NCBI GenBank assembly: GCA_001768195.1
Contig: MENI01000005.1
Span: 34,999 to 98,998, forward strand
DNA length: 64,000 nt
From: Bacteroidetes bacterium GWA2_40_15
Lineage (GTDB): Bacteria; Bacteroidota; Bacteroidia; Bacteroidales; VadinHA17
Direction of reading: 5' to 3'
Positions 26,359 through 36,441 of this stretch are shown here, in pieces. The translations under genes were made by a program, and so were the position numbers. The notes under the pieces are model-generated. The model searched no databases. It saw only the letters and a list, made by a program, of their open reading frames with translations, and was not told the DNA's origin. Positions within the stretch are counted from its first letter, which is position 1. Every line of letters begins with the position of its first letter.

Positions 26359-28395
26359 TTATTTGTTATAATCCAAATCCACCACAACACCCCCTCTGAA
26401 CCATATGCCGGGTTGGATTATACCTCCAAAATCGTAATAGTGGGCATTATAAATATTGGAGGCTTCGGTATAGACGGTATAATGTTTATCTTTCCAATAT
26501 AACTTTGCATCGGTTAACAAGAATGACTTATAAGACACTACCTGTCCTTTAGCATCCTGATAAACACTATTGCGGTCATGATAGGTTAACCGGCATGAGA
26601 TATTTAGTTTCCATGCAACCCTGACATCAATACTTGAAGTAATCTGGTGCCTCAGATAGTCGAGCGCGTATTTTGAGAGCATATTGTTGACATTCGAATC
26701 TGCTTGTAAAAAAGCATAGGATATCCTGATAGCCTGGATTCTTTCAAATGTACTTTCTTTCGGAGGTGATAATGTCAATGAGCATTCCATCCCTGTAAAA
26801 TTTATTTGTGTATGATTCATACTTCGCCAGATGATACTATCAGGTGAAGGATTTTTTACCCAGTCAATCATGTTGTAACCCCAACGCCGGAATGCACTGA
26901 TATAGCCTTTGAGAAATGAATTATTGTATTTCATACCTCCTTCAAGTGTAATGGCTTCTTCGGGCTTTAAACCGGGATTACCTTGCTGGGTGGGGCTTTT
27001 ATAAAACATATCAGTAAATGTGGGCATACGCAACGTTTTATTAGCAGACGAATATAATTTGAAATGATCGTTCAACCTGTAACTCACATCAATACCGGGA
27101 TAAATTCTGAATCCTGGGAGGTTTGAGTTATGATGAGCCATGGCGCCTGCAGTAACCGTGAGCATTTTCCACGAAACAGAATGTTCGGCATATATACTGG
27201 TGTTCATCCGGTTGTAATATTTTGTATAAAAAACGCTGTCGGAACCGGGTACTTCTATTGGTACATTCAGTGTATTCCCTAACACATTGCTTACAATATG
27301 TTCGTTGCGGAAATCAATTCCAAGACTGGTTTTTCCGAAACGGTGTGTTGTCCAGACATTCAGGTTCAGTCCTGCAGTATTGGTTTGATGGTGATTAAAA
27401 GGTATGGAATCATTGTTTCGTTTCAGTTCGAAACGATCGAGATGGCGGCGCAGGTAAATGGTTGGTGCGAATTTTATTAAAGTATTGCTTTGGTATTTCA
27501 AATTCACAAATTCTGTCTTTGTTGCTTCATACTGATCCGGATATTTTAATGAATAAAAACTATTTGCTCCGAAATCTTTTTTATTGTACCCTGTTTGAAA
27601 GTCAATTGCACCGGCTTTGGATGTGTACCCGGCCTGGTAAAAGATATTGGTGCCCGAAAAATCGGTATTTTTAATATATCCATCGGACGACATCCGGTTA
27701 AGACTGACAAAATGTTTGAAATTACCAATGGTGTTTGAAATATTGCCGGCTGCTTTATACATCCCGTATTGCCCGAACATTCCTGATAAGCGGATATGAT
27801 TTGGTTTGCTGTTACCGGTAATAATATTTATGGCCCCATTGAAGGCATTTGGGCCAAATGATTTAGCTGCAGGACCTTGCAAAATTTCAATACGTTCTAT
27901 GCTTTCAACGTCTATCGGCAGGTCCAGATTATGGTGTCCGGTTTGTGGGTCGGTGATGTTAACACCATTGAGGAGGATTAAAGTCTGATCGAAGGTTCCA
28001 CCGCGGATGCTTATGTCGGCTTGTACTCCAAGAGGTCCTCGCTGGCGGATATCCACTCCGGCAATATATCGGAGCAGATCATTAAGGTTCTGAGCAGGCG
28101 CCCGCTCAATTTCAGATTTGGTAATAACTGTAACGATACGCGCAGCCTGTTGTGCTTCAATCGGCGTACGCCCGGCTGTGACCACCACTTCGTCCAGCTC
28201 ATAGCTTTTGATCTGCAAGCTGTCGCTACCTCGCTGTGCCTGTGTTTTTTCGGGGATTGATATAATATTGTATGCAATACATAATGTGCAAATTTTTATT
28301 ACTTTATGCAAGGTTTTAAATACCGCATAGTTTTTCCGGCTCCACCGGTGAAAAGCTACTATTGAAATATCTGTTCTTTTTTTTTGTTTCATCAT
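26359..28395 (-). CDS. TonB-dependent outer-membrane receptor
   Basis: 678 residues from the ATG at 28393-28395. A longer in-frame start exists, but its first 29 codons look non-coding. There is a long signal region ending near KTQAQ, a TonB-box-like LDEVVVTAGR, a plug domain (LLRYIAGVDIRQRG, DISIRGGTFDQTLILLNGV, QGPAAKSFGPNAFNGAINII) and a beta-barrel ending in FRGGVVVDLDYNK. It is BtuB-like in size and layout, lacking the CarboxypepD-like domain of SusC-type receptors. The substrate cannot be told. I found no cobalamin riboswitch upstream. Confidence 0.88.
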   Translation of the reverse strand: MMKQKKRTDISIVAFHRWSRKNYAVFKTLHKVIKICTLCIAYNIISIPEKTQAQRGSDSLQIKSYELDEVVVTAGRTPIEAQQAARIVTVITKSEIERAPAQNLNDLLRYIAGVDIRQRGPLGVQADISIRGGTFDQTLILLNGVNITDPQTGHHNLDLPIDVESIERIEILQGPAAKSFGPNAFNGAINIITGNSKPNHIRLSGMFGQYGMYKAAGNISNTIGNFKHFVSLNRMSSDGYIKNTDFSGTNIFYQAGYTSKAGAIDFQTGYNKKDFGANSFYSLKYPDQYEATKTEFVNLKYQSNTLIKFAPTIYLRRHLDRFELKRNNDSIPFNHHQTNTAGLNLNVWTTHRFGKTSLGIDFRNEHIVSNVLGNTLNVPIEVPGSDSVFYTKYYNRMNTSIYAEHSVSWKMLTVTAGAMAHHNSNLPGFRIYPGIDVSYRLNDHFKLYSSANKTLRMPTFTDMFYKSPTQQGNPGLKPEEAITLEGGMKYNNSFLKGYISAFRRWGYNMIDWVKNPSPDSIIWRSMNHTQINFTGMECSLTLSPPKESTFERIQAIRISYAFLQADSNVNNMLSKYALDYLRHQITSSIDVRVAWKLNISCRLTYHDRNSVYQDAKGQVVSYKSFLLTDAKLYWKDKHYTVYTEASNIYNAHYYDFGGIIQPGIWFRGGVVVDLDYNK

Positions 28396-28524
28396 AATGA
28401 ATAATTTAATTGGTAAACCCGGCAAATATAGCCTTATTATAAACACTCCGGAATATCCGGGATAAATAGCTGCAAGCCTCAATCTGTAAGTTAAAGGAGA
28501 ATTCAGAAGATGGAAGTCAGAAGA

Positions 28525-28845
28525 CTAAAATGTTAAAACCCGGTCAGCCCAAACAACCAAATTAACACAGTCAATCATTGTTGAAATTGGACACGCTTCT
28601 GTACTATCAAGTTGACGTGACTTCAAGCATGTTCCACAAGCAAGAATCTCTCCGCCTTCATTTACAAAGTTTCTGAGTTGTTCGTTAACGTTGAATTTTT
28701 CGTGTGTTAAGCCTTCGCATTCAACGGCTTCACCCATTAAAAATACTTTTACTTCATGCCCCTGCTTTTTGGCGGTTACCGCAAAACGAAAAGCATTCCA
28801 GGCTTTCTCGTATTCTTTGGTTTCGATAATAATTCCGATTTTCAT
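28525..28845 (-). CDS. DsrE-family sulfur-relay protein
   Basis: 106 residues. It begins MKIGIIIETKEYEKAWNAFR and has KVFLMGEAVECEGL and the conserved active-site Cys pair in ILACGTCLKSRQ. The fold and motif match small DsrE/YchN-like proteins that carry persulfides. Two close relatives occur at 39057-39413 and 39481-39906, the second with the same CGTC-xSR motif. Confidence 0.85.
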   Translation of the reverse strand: MKIGIIIETKEYEKAWNAFRFAVTAKKQGHEVKVFLMGEAVECEGLTHEKFNVNEQLRNFVNEGGEILACGTCLKSRQLDSTEACPISTMIDCVNLVVWADRVLTF

Positions 28846-28855
28846 CCTGTTCGAA

Positions 28856-28930
28856 TTAAAGCAGCACTAACATCACTACCATCATAACTCCCATCATAAC
28901 TCCCATCACTGTCCCCATCGCTATAATCAT
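28856..28930 (-). CDS. Possible 24-residue Met-rich hydrophobic peptide
   Basis: An ATG at 28928-28930 opens a frame of 24 residues (MIIAMGTVMGVMMGV and onward) to a stop 10 bases before the DsrE gene. It is one continuous hydrophobic, Met/Val-rich segment made of near-repeats of ATGATGGGAGTT. It could be a membrane micropeptide coupled to the DsrE gene, or merely a short repeat-expanded sequence. The upstream frame stays open but looks non-coding. Confidence 0.25.
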   Translation of the reverse strand: MIIAMGTVMGVMMGVMMVVMLVLL

Positions 28931-29465
28931 TTTGTTTGCGTGTGTTTTTGTTTTGTGTGATGGGGTGAAACGGCTGGGCAGGCTGAAAATATCGAACAAA
29001 CCAGGATCAGCGCAAAGCAGCAAGCTGCAAAACCACTTTAATAAAATAATTAGTGGTGAAATGAACGGAACTGTAATGAAATGAAGCGTTGGTGTAGCGC
29101 AGCGGAACCGGAAGCGGAATGGAATGAAAGTGAAGTGAATGAACCTCTAATATAAATACAACTCTAGCTGCTAGCTGCTTTGCATCTTGGAGGCTTTGTT
29201 CTGATATTTTGCAGTGATGGCGGCCGTTTCACAATGACAGGCACAAAAGCCATCGCTCTTTGCAACCGCTATGGAGCGTAGCGCAATGAGTATTGCAATG
29301 TGCTACTGCGCAAGGGCATCGCAAAAAGTGTGACCCCGATAGGGGCAAGCCCCAACGGGGAGCAGCAGAAAAAAACAACAGAAGGGCAGGGGTGATGAAA
29401 TGGAAAAAGGGGAGTTGATCAAGAATGAAACACCCAGATTTTCTACCAGTTGATTTTGAAATATA
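28931..29465. other. Intergenic stretch without a gene
   Basis: About 530 bases. Positions 29080-29400 are GC-richer than their neighbours and rich in short direct and inverted motifs (GTGGTGAAATGAAC, CCCCGATAGGGGCAAGCCCCAACGGGG, CTAGCTGCTAGCTGC). It resembles repeat-derived or decayed DNA. No reading frame with a domain was found on either strand. Confidence 0.45.
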
Positions 29466-29864
29466 TTACCCTTCAATCAACAACTCGCTCATTTCATTAA
29501 ATTCAGAAATTGTTATTTCGCCTTTTGCAAGTCTGATCTTTAGCTTTTCAATATAATCCTTGCCAGAGTCCTGGTTAAGTATAAAAAGGATGTCTGCGTA
29601 TGTGTTTTTATTGATCTCTCCATTCGCAAACCGGCTTTTAATAATACCTATTGCATCACTACATTCTTCAGGATTAATACCAGTTGAAGACCTAGATACA
29701 AATTTGTAAAGAATAATTCCTGTAGTTATTACCAGGATAATCAGGAACAGCCAGAGAAGTGGTGAAAAACCGTCACTACTCATACTATGATTACCATGCT
29801 GCATCCCAAATGATTGGAGGAACAATGCAAGAATCATTAACAGAAATAGATTAATCCTTTTCAT
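29466..29864 (-). CDS. Membrane-anchored protein with two SHOCT motifs
   Basis: 132 residues from the ATG at 29862-29864; the longer frame adds 8 doubtful residues. There is an N-terminal hydrophobic signal (LFLLMILALFLQSFG), a His/Met-rich loop (MQHGNHSM), and a second transmembrane helix (LLWLFLIILVITTGIILYKFV). Two short C-terminal SHOCT-type motifs follow (IIKSRFANGEINKNTYADI and IRLAKGEITISEFNEM). SHOCT modules are small oligomerisation units. The His/Met cluster hints at metal contact. The role is unknown. Confidence 0.75.
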   Translation of the reverse strand: MKRINLFLLMILALFLQSFGMQHGNHSMSSDGFSPLLWLFLIILVITTGIILYKFVSRSSTGINPEECSDAIGIIKSRFANGEINKNTYADILFILNQDSGKDYIEKLKIRLAKGEITISEFNEMSELLIEG

Positions 29865-29911
29865 TTTAATATGATTTTGTAAATACATAGATTCCAGTTT
29901 ATTGTTTTTTT

Positions 29912-30429
29912 CTATGGTTGTCTTATTTCGAATTGCTTATGCTTCAGGTACCATTCCATAAGGTATCCGATGAATATAAAAACAGGTATTGATATCAATG
30001 ACCTAAGCAGGGAAAACTTTAAACCAAGGAAACCGATCTCAAAAGTTATCATTGGGATCTTTAATGTTGAGAAAGCTCCCGGATAGATAAATATATTCTT
30101 AATACTGCAATTGTTGTATATGCAACACCGCTTTTAACTAATATCCCACACAACGGGTAAGCAATAAAACCGGGTATTAGTGCAACAGATCCAAGTGATG
30201 CAGCAATTAGCCAGCCTTTTAAGCCTGAACCCTCACCCATGTATTTGATAAGCATTTTATCCGGGATAAGAAATAATACTATACTTACTAAAGCAAGCAT
30301 TAATAATAAGGCAGGCAGAAGGTTTAAAAACATTTTTAATCCCTTTTTGATACCGTTCAATGTTTTTCCGGGATCAAACAGGAGGGAGACTAACAAACAC
30401 CCTATTGTAAATATAGACAGAATAAGCAT
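29912..30429 (-). pseudogene. Permease, frameshifted
   Basis: The 122-residue open frame matches the N-terminal part of a small multi-helix permease (YraQ/DUF318-like): NLLPALLLMLALVSIVLFLI, GSVALIPGFIAYPLCG and SGVAYTTIAV. At about 30090 the phase changes; the downstream frame continues with YPGAFSTLKIPMITFEIGFLG and a helix before a stop at 29912-29914. A single missing base would restore about 170 residues, the normal length. It is either a real frameshift or a sequencing error. Confidence 0.65.
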
Positions 30430-30468
30430 CTTTGAATCTCAATAAGTGTGTGTTTAAAGAATTTTTAA

Positions 30469-31692
30469 TTATTCATTTCTTAATGCTTCAATAGGATCAA
30501 GCAATGATGCTTTCCTTGCCGGATAGACACCAAAAAACATCCCGACTATCAATGAAAAAATAAAAGAGTAAATTATTGATGGGATTGAAATACTTAAACT
30601 CCAACTAGTTGCCAGACTCATAACTACTGAAATAATAATCCCGATAATAATCCCGATTATTCCTCCGCTGATACTTAGTATGGAGGCTTCAATAACAAAC
30701 TGGATCAAGATATCTTTTTTACTTGCTCCAACGGCCATCCTTAAACCAATTTCATTGACCCTTTCCCGTATTGCAATCAGCATAATTGCCAGAATTCCAA
30801 TACCTCCAACCAGCAATGATATGCTCGCGATACTTACAATGAGTGTTGTGAAAGTATCTGTTGTCTCCTTCTGGGTTTCTAAAAGCTCGACCTGGGTTTG
30901 AATTGTAAAATCATCAGGTTTGTTTAATCTGTTAAGTCTGTGCCTGTCGCGTAAGAATTCAGATATTTGGATAACAGCAGTTTCCATTTTGTCGGAAGAG
31001 TGAGGCTGAACGTTGATTGTATTTATGTAAGTCAGATTAAAGACTCTGCGTAAGGCGGTCTGTAGCGGAATGAAAATCTGGTCATCCTGATCGATCCCGT
31101 TAAGATCGACTCCTTTTGATTCCATTACTCCGACTACGTTAAAAGTAACCCGTCCTATCAGAATTTTTTCACCAACCGGATCACTGCTTCCGAACAGGTT
31201 CTTAACCACTGTCTGCCCCAATACAGCATTGCGAACGGAAGCTTTATCATCCTCTTCAGTAAAAAAATCACCATTCTCTGAGTAAAAATTTCTTACTTTC
31301 TGATAGTCTGGGGTAGTCCCGGTAATAGTTGTATTTGAACTGAGGTTACCCCATTTAACCTGCATCTTCTTTGTCTGAACAGGAACAGCAATTTTTACAT
31401 CCGGACATTCGGTAGCTATTATATTTGCATCCTGCAGGGTTAATGTAGTAACTGTTCCGGAAATCTGCTGCCTGCCGGTGCTTCTCTGAACCTGACCGGC
31501 ATTTATTATTATCAAATCGGTGCCCATTGATTCTATTTGAGACAGTACCTCCTTCTGTGCACCATTTCCAACGGCAACCATTACGATTACCGCGGATACA
31601 CCTATTACAATCCCAAGCAGTGCCAGAGCCGTCCTGAGTTTATGCGATAATAACTGACTTCGTGAGATCCTTATGCTCTTTGTTATTTTCAT
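30469..31692 (-). CDS. MacB-like ABC transporter permease (1)
   Basis: 407 residues. It has a cytoplasmic start and first helix (LALLGIVIGVSAVIVMVAVG), a long periplasmic MacB_PCD domain (about 45-250), then an FtsX domain with three helices near 285-400 (VNEIGLRMAVGASKKDIL, FGVYPARKASLLDPIEALR). It works as half of a mechanotransmission-type efflux or lipoprotein pump. Together with the second permease, ATPase, MacA-like adaptor and TolC it forms one export system at 30.5-36.3 kb. Confidence 0.92.
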   Translation of the reverse strand: MKITKSIRISRSQLLSHKLRTALALLGIVIGVSAVIVMVAVGNGAQKEVLSQIESMGTDLIIINAGQVQRSTGRQQISGTVTTLTLQDANIIATECPDVKIAVPVQTKKMQVKWGNLSSNTTITGTTPDYQKVRNFYSENGDFFTEEDDKASVRNAVLGQTVVKNLFGSSDPVGEKILIGRVTFNVVGVMESKGVDLNGIDQDDQIFIPLQTALRRVFNLTYINTINVQPHSSDKMETAVIQISEFLRDRHRLNRLNKPDDFTIQTQVELLETQKETTDTFTTLIVSIASISLLVGGIGILAIMLIAIRERVNEIGLRMAVGASKKDILIQFVIEASILSISGGIIGIIIGIIISVVMSLATSWSLSISIPSIIYSFIFSLIVGMFFGVYPARKASLLDPIEALRNE

Positions 31693-31736
31693 TAACAGAT
31701 TAATAACAATAAATATTATTTGTTCTTAATATCGGT

Positions 31737-32954
31737 TTATCTTAGGGTCTCAATAGGTTGAAGTTTTGCAGCTCTGCGTGCCGGTTGCATTCCTGCAATG
31801 ACACCAATTATAGTTGAAGATATAACACCTATCAGGATACTTCCCCATGATATTGAAATTGGCATTTGCATAATGAGGTTAAGAATTTTTGCACCAACAG
31901 CGCCTAAAATTATTCCAACTAATCCTCCCATAAGTGTTACAGCAGATGACTCAAACAGAAACTGATTCATGATATCTTTTGTATTGGCGCCAACTGCTTT
32001 TCTTAGTCCTATTTCCTTTTTTCTTTCATTAACAGAAATAAACATAATATTAGCCACAACAACTCCACCTGTTATTAACGATATTCCTGCCAATAGTACC
32101 AGAAACAGGTTAAATGTACCTGCTATTTTCTCAGCCATTTTAGTAACCTCGGTAGGTGTGATTACTGCAAAATCATCCGGAATTCCATCGGCCAGTTTAT
32201 GCCTCTCTCTCAGAAGTGAATTGATCTCTTCAGATGTTTTATTAATACCAGCGGAGCTGTTTAAAAGAATCTTAATTCCTGCCAGGTAATCAACATTTGC
32301 GACACGCCGCATAAATGTTGAAAGCGGGATCATTATCCTGTTATCCATATCTCCCCCCCCCGGGCTGCTTCCTTTGGATACCAGAATTCCCTTTATTTCA
32401 AATTGTACATTCCCAATCTGAATCTGTTCGCCAATCGGATTATTTTCTCCAAAAAGTTCTTTTCGTACTGTTGGTCCTATTAAACATATACGATTGAGGG
32501 AAGTCATATCTTCATCGGTAATGAATTCGCCATCAGAAACATCCCAGTTCCATACGTATGCCCATGAAGGTGTAGCACCAAGAAGAAGCGCAGTTGTGGA
32601 TTTCTCAAAATAACTAATATTTGAATTTCCCTTAGAGTTAAAAGGTGCAATCTCTTTTATGGAACCTATTTCGTGTTTTAAATATTCAGCATCTTCCAAA
32701 GTTAAAGTTGTTATCTGTTGGCCGGGTGAAGACTGTTGTCCCATCAATGAGCCGGCACCGGCTCGTACCATCAGACTTTCAAGACCAAATTTTTTAACAC
32801 GTTCCATCACGAGATTTTTGGCTCCAAGTCCGACAGATATAACCATTGTAAGGGCAACTATACCGATAACTATACCTATCATCATTAGGAATGAGCGAAG
32901 TTTATATTTTGCAAGGTTTTTAAGTGCATTGAGGATTATTCTCTTAGTTTTCAT
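31737..32954 (-). CDS. MacB-like ABC transporter permease (2)
   Basis: 405 residues with the same layout as its neighbour: first helix LMMIGIVIGIVALTMVISVG, periplasmic MacB_PCD domain with LTLEDAEYLKHEI, then the FtsX domain with KEIGLRKAVGANTKDIM and GMQPARRAAKLQPIETLR. Two related permeases encoded side by side suggest a heterodimer. It overlaps the ATPase gene by 11 bases. Confidence 0.92.
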   Translation of the reverse strand: MKTKRIILNALKNLAKYKLRSFLMMIGIVIGIVALTMVISVGLGAKNLVMERVKKFGLESLMVRAGAGSLMGQQSSPGQQITTLTLEDAEYLKHEIGSIKEIAPFNSKGNSNISYFEKSTTALLLGATPSWAYVWNWDVSDGEFITDEDMTSLNRICLIGPTVRKELFGENNPIGEQIQIGNVQFEIKGILVSKGSSPGGGDMDNRIMIPLSTFMRRVANVDYLAGIKILLNSSAGINKTSEEINSLLRERHKLADGIPDDFAVITPTEVTKMAEKIAGTFNLFLVLLAGISLITGGVVVANIMFISVNERKKEIGLRKAVGANTKDIMNQFLFESSAVTLMGGLVGIILGAVGAKILNLIMQMPISISWGSILIGVISSTIIGVIAGMQPARRAAKLQPIETLR

Positions 32955-33690
32955 TTTGTACCTCCTTTAATATTTTATTGAGTTCACTTTCGGCATTTTT
33001 AGGTGAATTATTTAATTCATCACTAACTATTCTTCCATCTGAAATTTTAATGATTCTTTTAGTATGTTCGGCGATATCCTGTTCGTGAGTGACCAATACG
33101 ATGGTTCTGCCTTCTTCATTTAATTTTTGAAAAAGTGTAATTATTTCATAGCTCGATTTTGTGTCAAGATTCCCGGTTGGTTCATCGGCAAAAATTATGT
33201 CAGGATCGTTCACAAGAGCTCGCGCAATTGCAACTCGTTGTTGCTGCCCACCGGATAATTCACCAGGGTGATGATGTATTCTGTCTGCCAGCCCAACTGC
33301 ATCTAAAGCATCTTTAGCAAGTTTACTTATATTTACTTTGTCTGAATAGATCAGAGGCAGCTCAACGTTCTCCAGGGCACTGGTTCTTGCAAGGAGGTTG
33401 TACGACTGAAACACAAATCCAATCTTTTTATTCCTTAACAAAGCAAGTTCCCGGTCTCCCAGCTTACTAACTTCAACATCATCAAAAAGCAAAGTCCCTG
33501 CAGAAGGTTTATCCAGACAGCCAAGGAGGTTCATTAATGTTGATTTCCCGGAACCGGAGGCCCCCATAATTGCAATCAGTTCTCCCTTGCGGATATCAAG
33601 TGATACATTGCGCAATGCAGCAACTTCACCATTTGCATCTTTGTTGTAAATCTTACTAAGCCCATTAGCTTTAATAATTAAATTTTCCAT
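32944..33690 (-). CDS. MacB/LolD-type ABC transporter ATPase
   Basis: 248 residues, a single nucleotide-binding domain. It has Walker [11 protein letters not shown]-loop VFQSYNLLA, signature [15 protein letters not shown], Walker [14 protein letters not shown] and the switch His in [10 protein letters not shown]. It belongs to the LolD/MacB/FtsE group and energises the two adjacent permeases. A short acidic tail follows the core. It starts about 60 bases downstream of the adaptor gene. Confidence 0.94.
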   Translation of the reverse strand: MENLIIKANGLSKIYNKDANGEVAALRNVSLDIRKGELIAIMGASGSGKSTLMNLLGCLDKPSAGTLLFDDVEVSKLGDRELALLRNKKIGFVFQSYNLLARTSALENVELPLIYSDKVNISKLAKDALDAVGLADRIHHHPGELSGGQQQRVAIARALVNDPDIIFADEPTGNLDTKSSYEIITLFQKLNEEGRTIVLVTHEQDIAEHTKRIIKISDGRIVSDELNNSPKNAESELNKILKEVQNEN

Positions 33691-33751
33691 ATTTGTGTCT
33701 CCTTATAAAAGGTTAAATAATACTATATTCTTTTTCTATTTGTTTTTCTGA

Positions 33752-34804
33752 TTATTCAGGTAACAATACAGTTTCCCCCTCATTGAGTCCTTCAACTACT
33801 TCAGTATAATTACTGTCGTACCAGCCTGTTCTTATTTTTTTAGATACCCGGGATGCACCTTCAATTACCGTAACAAATCTCTCACCTTTATCTCTTAATA
33901 TTGCTTTTGAGGGGACAGTAATAACATTCTTCCTGGTCTCAAGACGAATTGTAACAGTCGTCGTCATCTCGGGACGTAGTATTTTTTCGTGAAAGTCACT
34001 TATTTCCACCACAACAATGTAGTTAACTACATTATCCTGGATTACTGCTTTGGGATATATGGCAGTGACTATGCCTTTAAAATCGGTATCGGAATAAGTA
34101 TCAACAGTGAATGAAGCTTCCTGTCCTGTCTGTATTTTGCCAATGTCAGTTTCATCCACATATACCTGTACTTCAAGACGTGTGAGATCAATGATATTTA
34201 CAAAAGTAGGTGCAGATAGACTTGCCATAACAGTTTCACCCTCCTGTGTAGATACTGAAGCGATTACACCAGATGTCAAAGCGTAGATAGAAGTATAGGA
34301 TAACTGAACTTTTGCTACCTCTGCATTGGCTTCTGCTTGTTTTAGCTGAGCATCTGCAATTTTAAATGAGTTTTCAGACAGATCATAAGTCTGCTGGGAG
34401 ATATAATTTTGCCCAAGCAGCGATTTTTGCCTATCCATATTAAGCTTTGCATAATCATATTCAGCTTTTGCTTTATTAACTGCTGCGATATTCTGATTTA
34501 GTTTTGCCCTTAGCTCCTGGTCGTCAATTTCAGCAATAACCTGCCCGGCTTTAACCATGTCGCCGATATTGGCACGAAGTTTTTTTACGACACCTGATAT
34601 TCTCGATCCGACCTTTATTTCGGCACCTACTTTGGGTTTTATTATCCCGGTAGCAAGTACCGTTGAACCAATGTCTCGTCTTGTAACAACGGCAATATTT
34701 AGTTGTGAGTCATCTTTTTTATCTGGTTTAAAAACAAATAGCCATAACAAAATTGAGGAAGCTATTATTAAAAAGATGCCAATTATTAAGGAAGATTTTT
34801 TCAT
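33752..34804 (-). CDS. MacA-like periplasmic adaptor (membrane fusion protein)
   Basis: 350 residues. An N-terminal signal anchor (SLIIGIFLIIASSILLWLFVF) is followed by a lipoyl/barrel-sandwich half-motif (VGSRISGVVKKLRANIGDMV), a coiled-coil hairpin (about 90-170), the second lipoyl half (IYALTSGVIASVSTQEGETV) and beta-barrel/membrane-proximal domains to the C-terminus. It bridges the inner-membrane ABC pump and the TolC channel. The TolC gene follows upstream on the same strand, but a 195-bp repeat separates them. Confidence 0.92.
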   Translation of the reverse strand: MKKSSLIIGIFLIIASSILLWLFVFKPDKKDDSQLNIAVVTRRDIGSTVLATGIIKPKVGAEIKVGSRISGVVKKLRANIGDMVKAGQVIAEIDDQELRAKLNQNIAAVNKAKAEYDYAKLNMDRQKSLLGQNYISQQTYDLSENSFKIADAQLKQAEANAEVAKVQLSYTSIYALTSGVIASVSTQEGETVMASLSAPTFVNIIDLTRLEVQVYVDETDIGKIQTGQEASFTVDTYSDTDFKGIVTAIYPKAVIQDNVVNYIVVVEISDFHEKILRPEMTTTVTIRLETRKNVITVPSKAILRDKGERFVTVIEGASRVSKKIRTGWYDSNYTEVVEGLNEGETVLLPE

Positions 34805-34824
34805 TATTATTTGTTTTACATTAA

Positions 34825-35019
34825 ATGAGTATCAGGAATCATACATATAACTTCAATGATTTTCTTCGTTTACCCCGACCCCAAGGGGAGCGAAGAACCG
34901 ACGACGCGAAGCGGAGGAGCTCGACGAAGTCAAAATCAATTTACTCCCCTCGGGGCTGGGGTAAATAAATTGATTTTCAAGCGTTTTTGGATTTTGTATG
35001 TATCATTACCGATAGTCAT
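34825..35019 (+). repeat. 195-bp MITE-like element, copy 1
   Basis: The ends are imperfect inverted repeats: ATGAGTATCAGGAATCAT at the left and ATCATTACCGATAGTCAT at the right. The core (about 34857-34981) holds two stem-loops flanking a GC-rich centre: TTCTTCGTTTACCCC with GGGGAGCGAAGAA, and AATCAATTTACTCCCC with GGGGTAAATAAATTGATT. The core is nearly identical to the reverse complement of 43205-43399, also exactly 195 bp. No coding capacity. It separates the adaptor gene from tolC. Confidence 0.85.
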
Positions 35020-35030
35020 ATTACATTATT

Positions 35031-36296
35031 CTATTTTCCAACAGTTCTTTCAAGTTCAGCATATGAAATCTTATAATCTGAAAGAGACTGAATATAGTTC
35101 TGTTCAGCCGTTACAAAAGTTGTCTGGGCATCGGTCAACTGAATAATAGATCCAATACCTTCTTTATACTCGCCCTCTGCAATCGAAAGATTTTCCCTTG
35201 CACTTTCTACTGCTTTGGATGAAGTTGAGATTTTTTCAATTGATTCTTTTACTGAAAGCCAGGCATTCCAAACTTCCTGACTTACCTGTTGTTTTAACTG
35301 CTCAAAATCTTTTTCAAGACTTTTAAATGCAAATTCTTCCTGATGAACACGTGATTTATTTGAGAATCCTTTAAAAACAGGTATCGAAAGTGTCATTCCC
35401 AACCACCAATTCTGCTGAAGTGATGAAATTTCAGGGCCTGCATAATTATAATTTGCATTTGCACTTAAAGAGGGATAATAGCCACTTTTTGCAACTTGAA
35501 TATATTTTTGCTGCGCATCTAAAAGTGATTGATATTTCTTTACCTCGGAACGTGAAATAACAGCCTCATTCAGAAGTGAATCGTAGGATTGAATAACAAT
35601 CTCATCTATAATTGAAAGATCATCGACTATCTCGATTTTGTAATCCGATTGTAAGCCCAGCAACTGATTCAGGTTCCCTCTGGCTTCAAGAAGTGTGTTT
35701 ATCGCTTTAATTTTATTTAATTCCGCATTCGAAAGTTCAACCTCAGATTTAAGGATGTCCGAGCGGGTTGCCATTCCGGCTTTTTGCTTGGCATTGGCAA
35801 ACTCAAGATGTAAAGCAGAATTTTTTACAGCTTCTTCAGCACTGTTCAGAATCCGTTCTGATTGCAGTGTTTTATAATATGCTTGTATGATATAGAATAC
35901 CAAGTCCTGTTTATTGGTTTCATGCTGGTAAAGATTCGCCTGGTAATTATCTTGTGACGCACCATAGGTTGATCTTGTTTTATATCCCTGAAATAAATTG
36001 TAAGATAAGTTCACCCCCGTGCTGAAATTATCATATCTCTGGCTTCCATTGTTCTTGGAATAAGCATCAGCAACAGAATTAATATTCACTGCAGGATAAT
36101 ACCCTGAAAATGCTTCTTGAACTTTTGCCTTTGTCTCATCGACAAGAAACTGGGATGACTGAAATCTGGGATTGTTCTGAAGCCCAATTTCAATACATGC
36201 ATTTAGACCTAATTTGCCTGATATTTCAACCTGTGCTGCTACCGGAAAGCCAGGGAATAACAAGATTAATAAGAATATTATAAAGATAGAATTCAT
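35031..36296 (-). CDS. TolC-family outer-membrane efflux protein
   Basis: 421 residues from the ATG at 36294-36296 (MNSIFIIFLLILLFPG, signal peptide ending near PVAAQ); the frame could extend 14 codons further. Two repeated helical hairpins are seen, with LNACIEIGLQNNPRF, AKVQEAFSGYYPAVNI, SGYYPSLSANANYNYAG and AEGEYKEGIGSIIQLTDAQ, typical of TolC. It forms the outer-membrane channel of the MacAB-like pump whose other genes lie just beyond the 195-bp repeat. Confidence 0.92.
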   Translation of the reverse strand: MNSIFIIFLLILLFPGFPVAAQVEISGKLGLNACIEIGLQNNPRFQSSQFLVDETKAKVQEAFSGYYPAVNINSVADAYSKNNGSQRYDNFSTGVNLSYNLFQGYKTRSTYGASQDNYQANLYQHETNKQDLVFYIIQAYYKTLQSERILNSAEEAVKNSALHLEFANAKQKAGMATRSDILKSEVELSNAELNKIKAINTLLEARGNLNQLLGLQSDYKIEIVDDLSIIDEIVIQSYDSLLNEAVISRSEVKKYQSLLDAQQKYIQVAKSGYYPSLSANANYNYAGPEISSLQQNWWLGMTLSIPVFKGFSNKSRVHQEEFAFKSLEKDFEQLKQQVSQEVWNAWLSVKESIEKISTSSKAVESARENLSIAEGEYKEGIGSIIQLTDAQTTFVTAEQNYIQSLSDYKISYAELERTVGK

Positions 36297-36441
36297 AGTT
36301 TTGATCTTCGAATATCTTTTTTTAAACAATTGATGCATACCATTCTATTTTGAATAGCAAATTTTAAGTGATTTTCTATTCTGAACAAGTGATTCAGAAC
36401 CGAAACGGACAAAATAGAGGGTGAAGCGTAACGGACTTTAC

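Noticed and set aside
28396-28524. Cobalamin riboswitch ahead of the BtuB-like TonB receptor
   Set aside because: I looked for the conserved B12-box and core and found neither; the receptor's substrate is left open.
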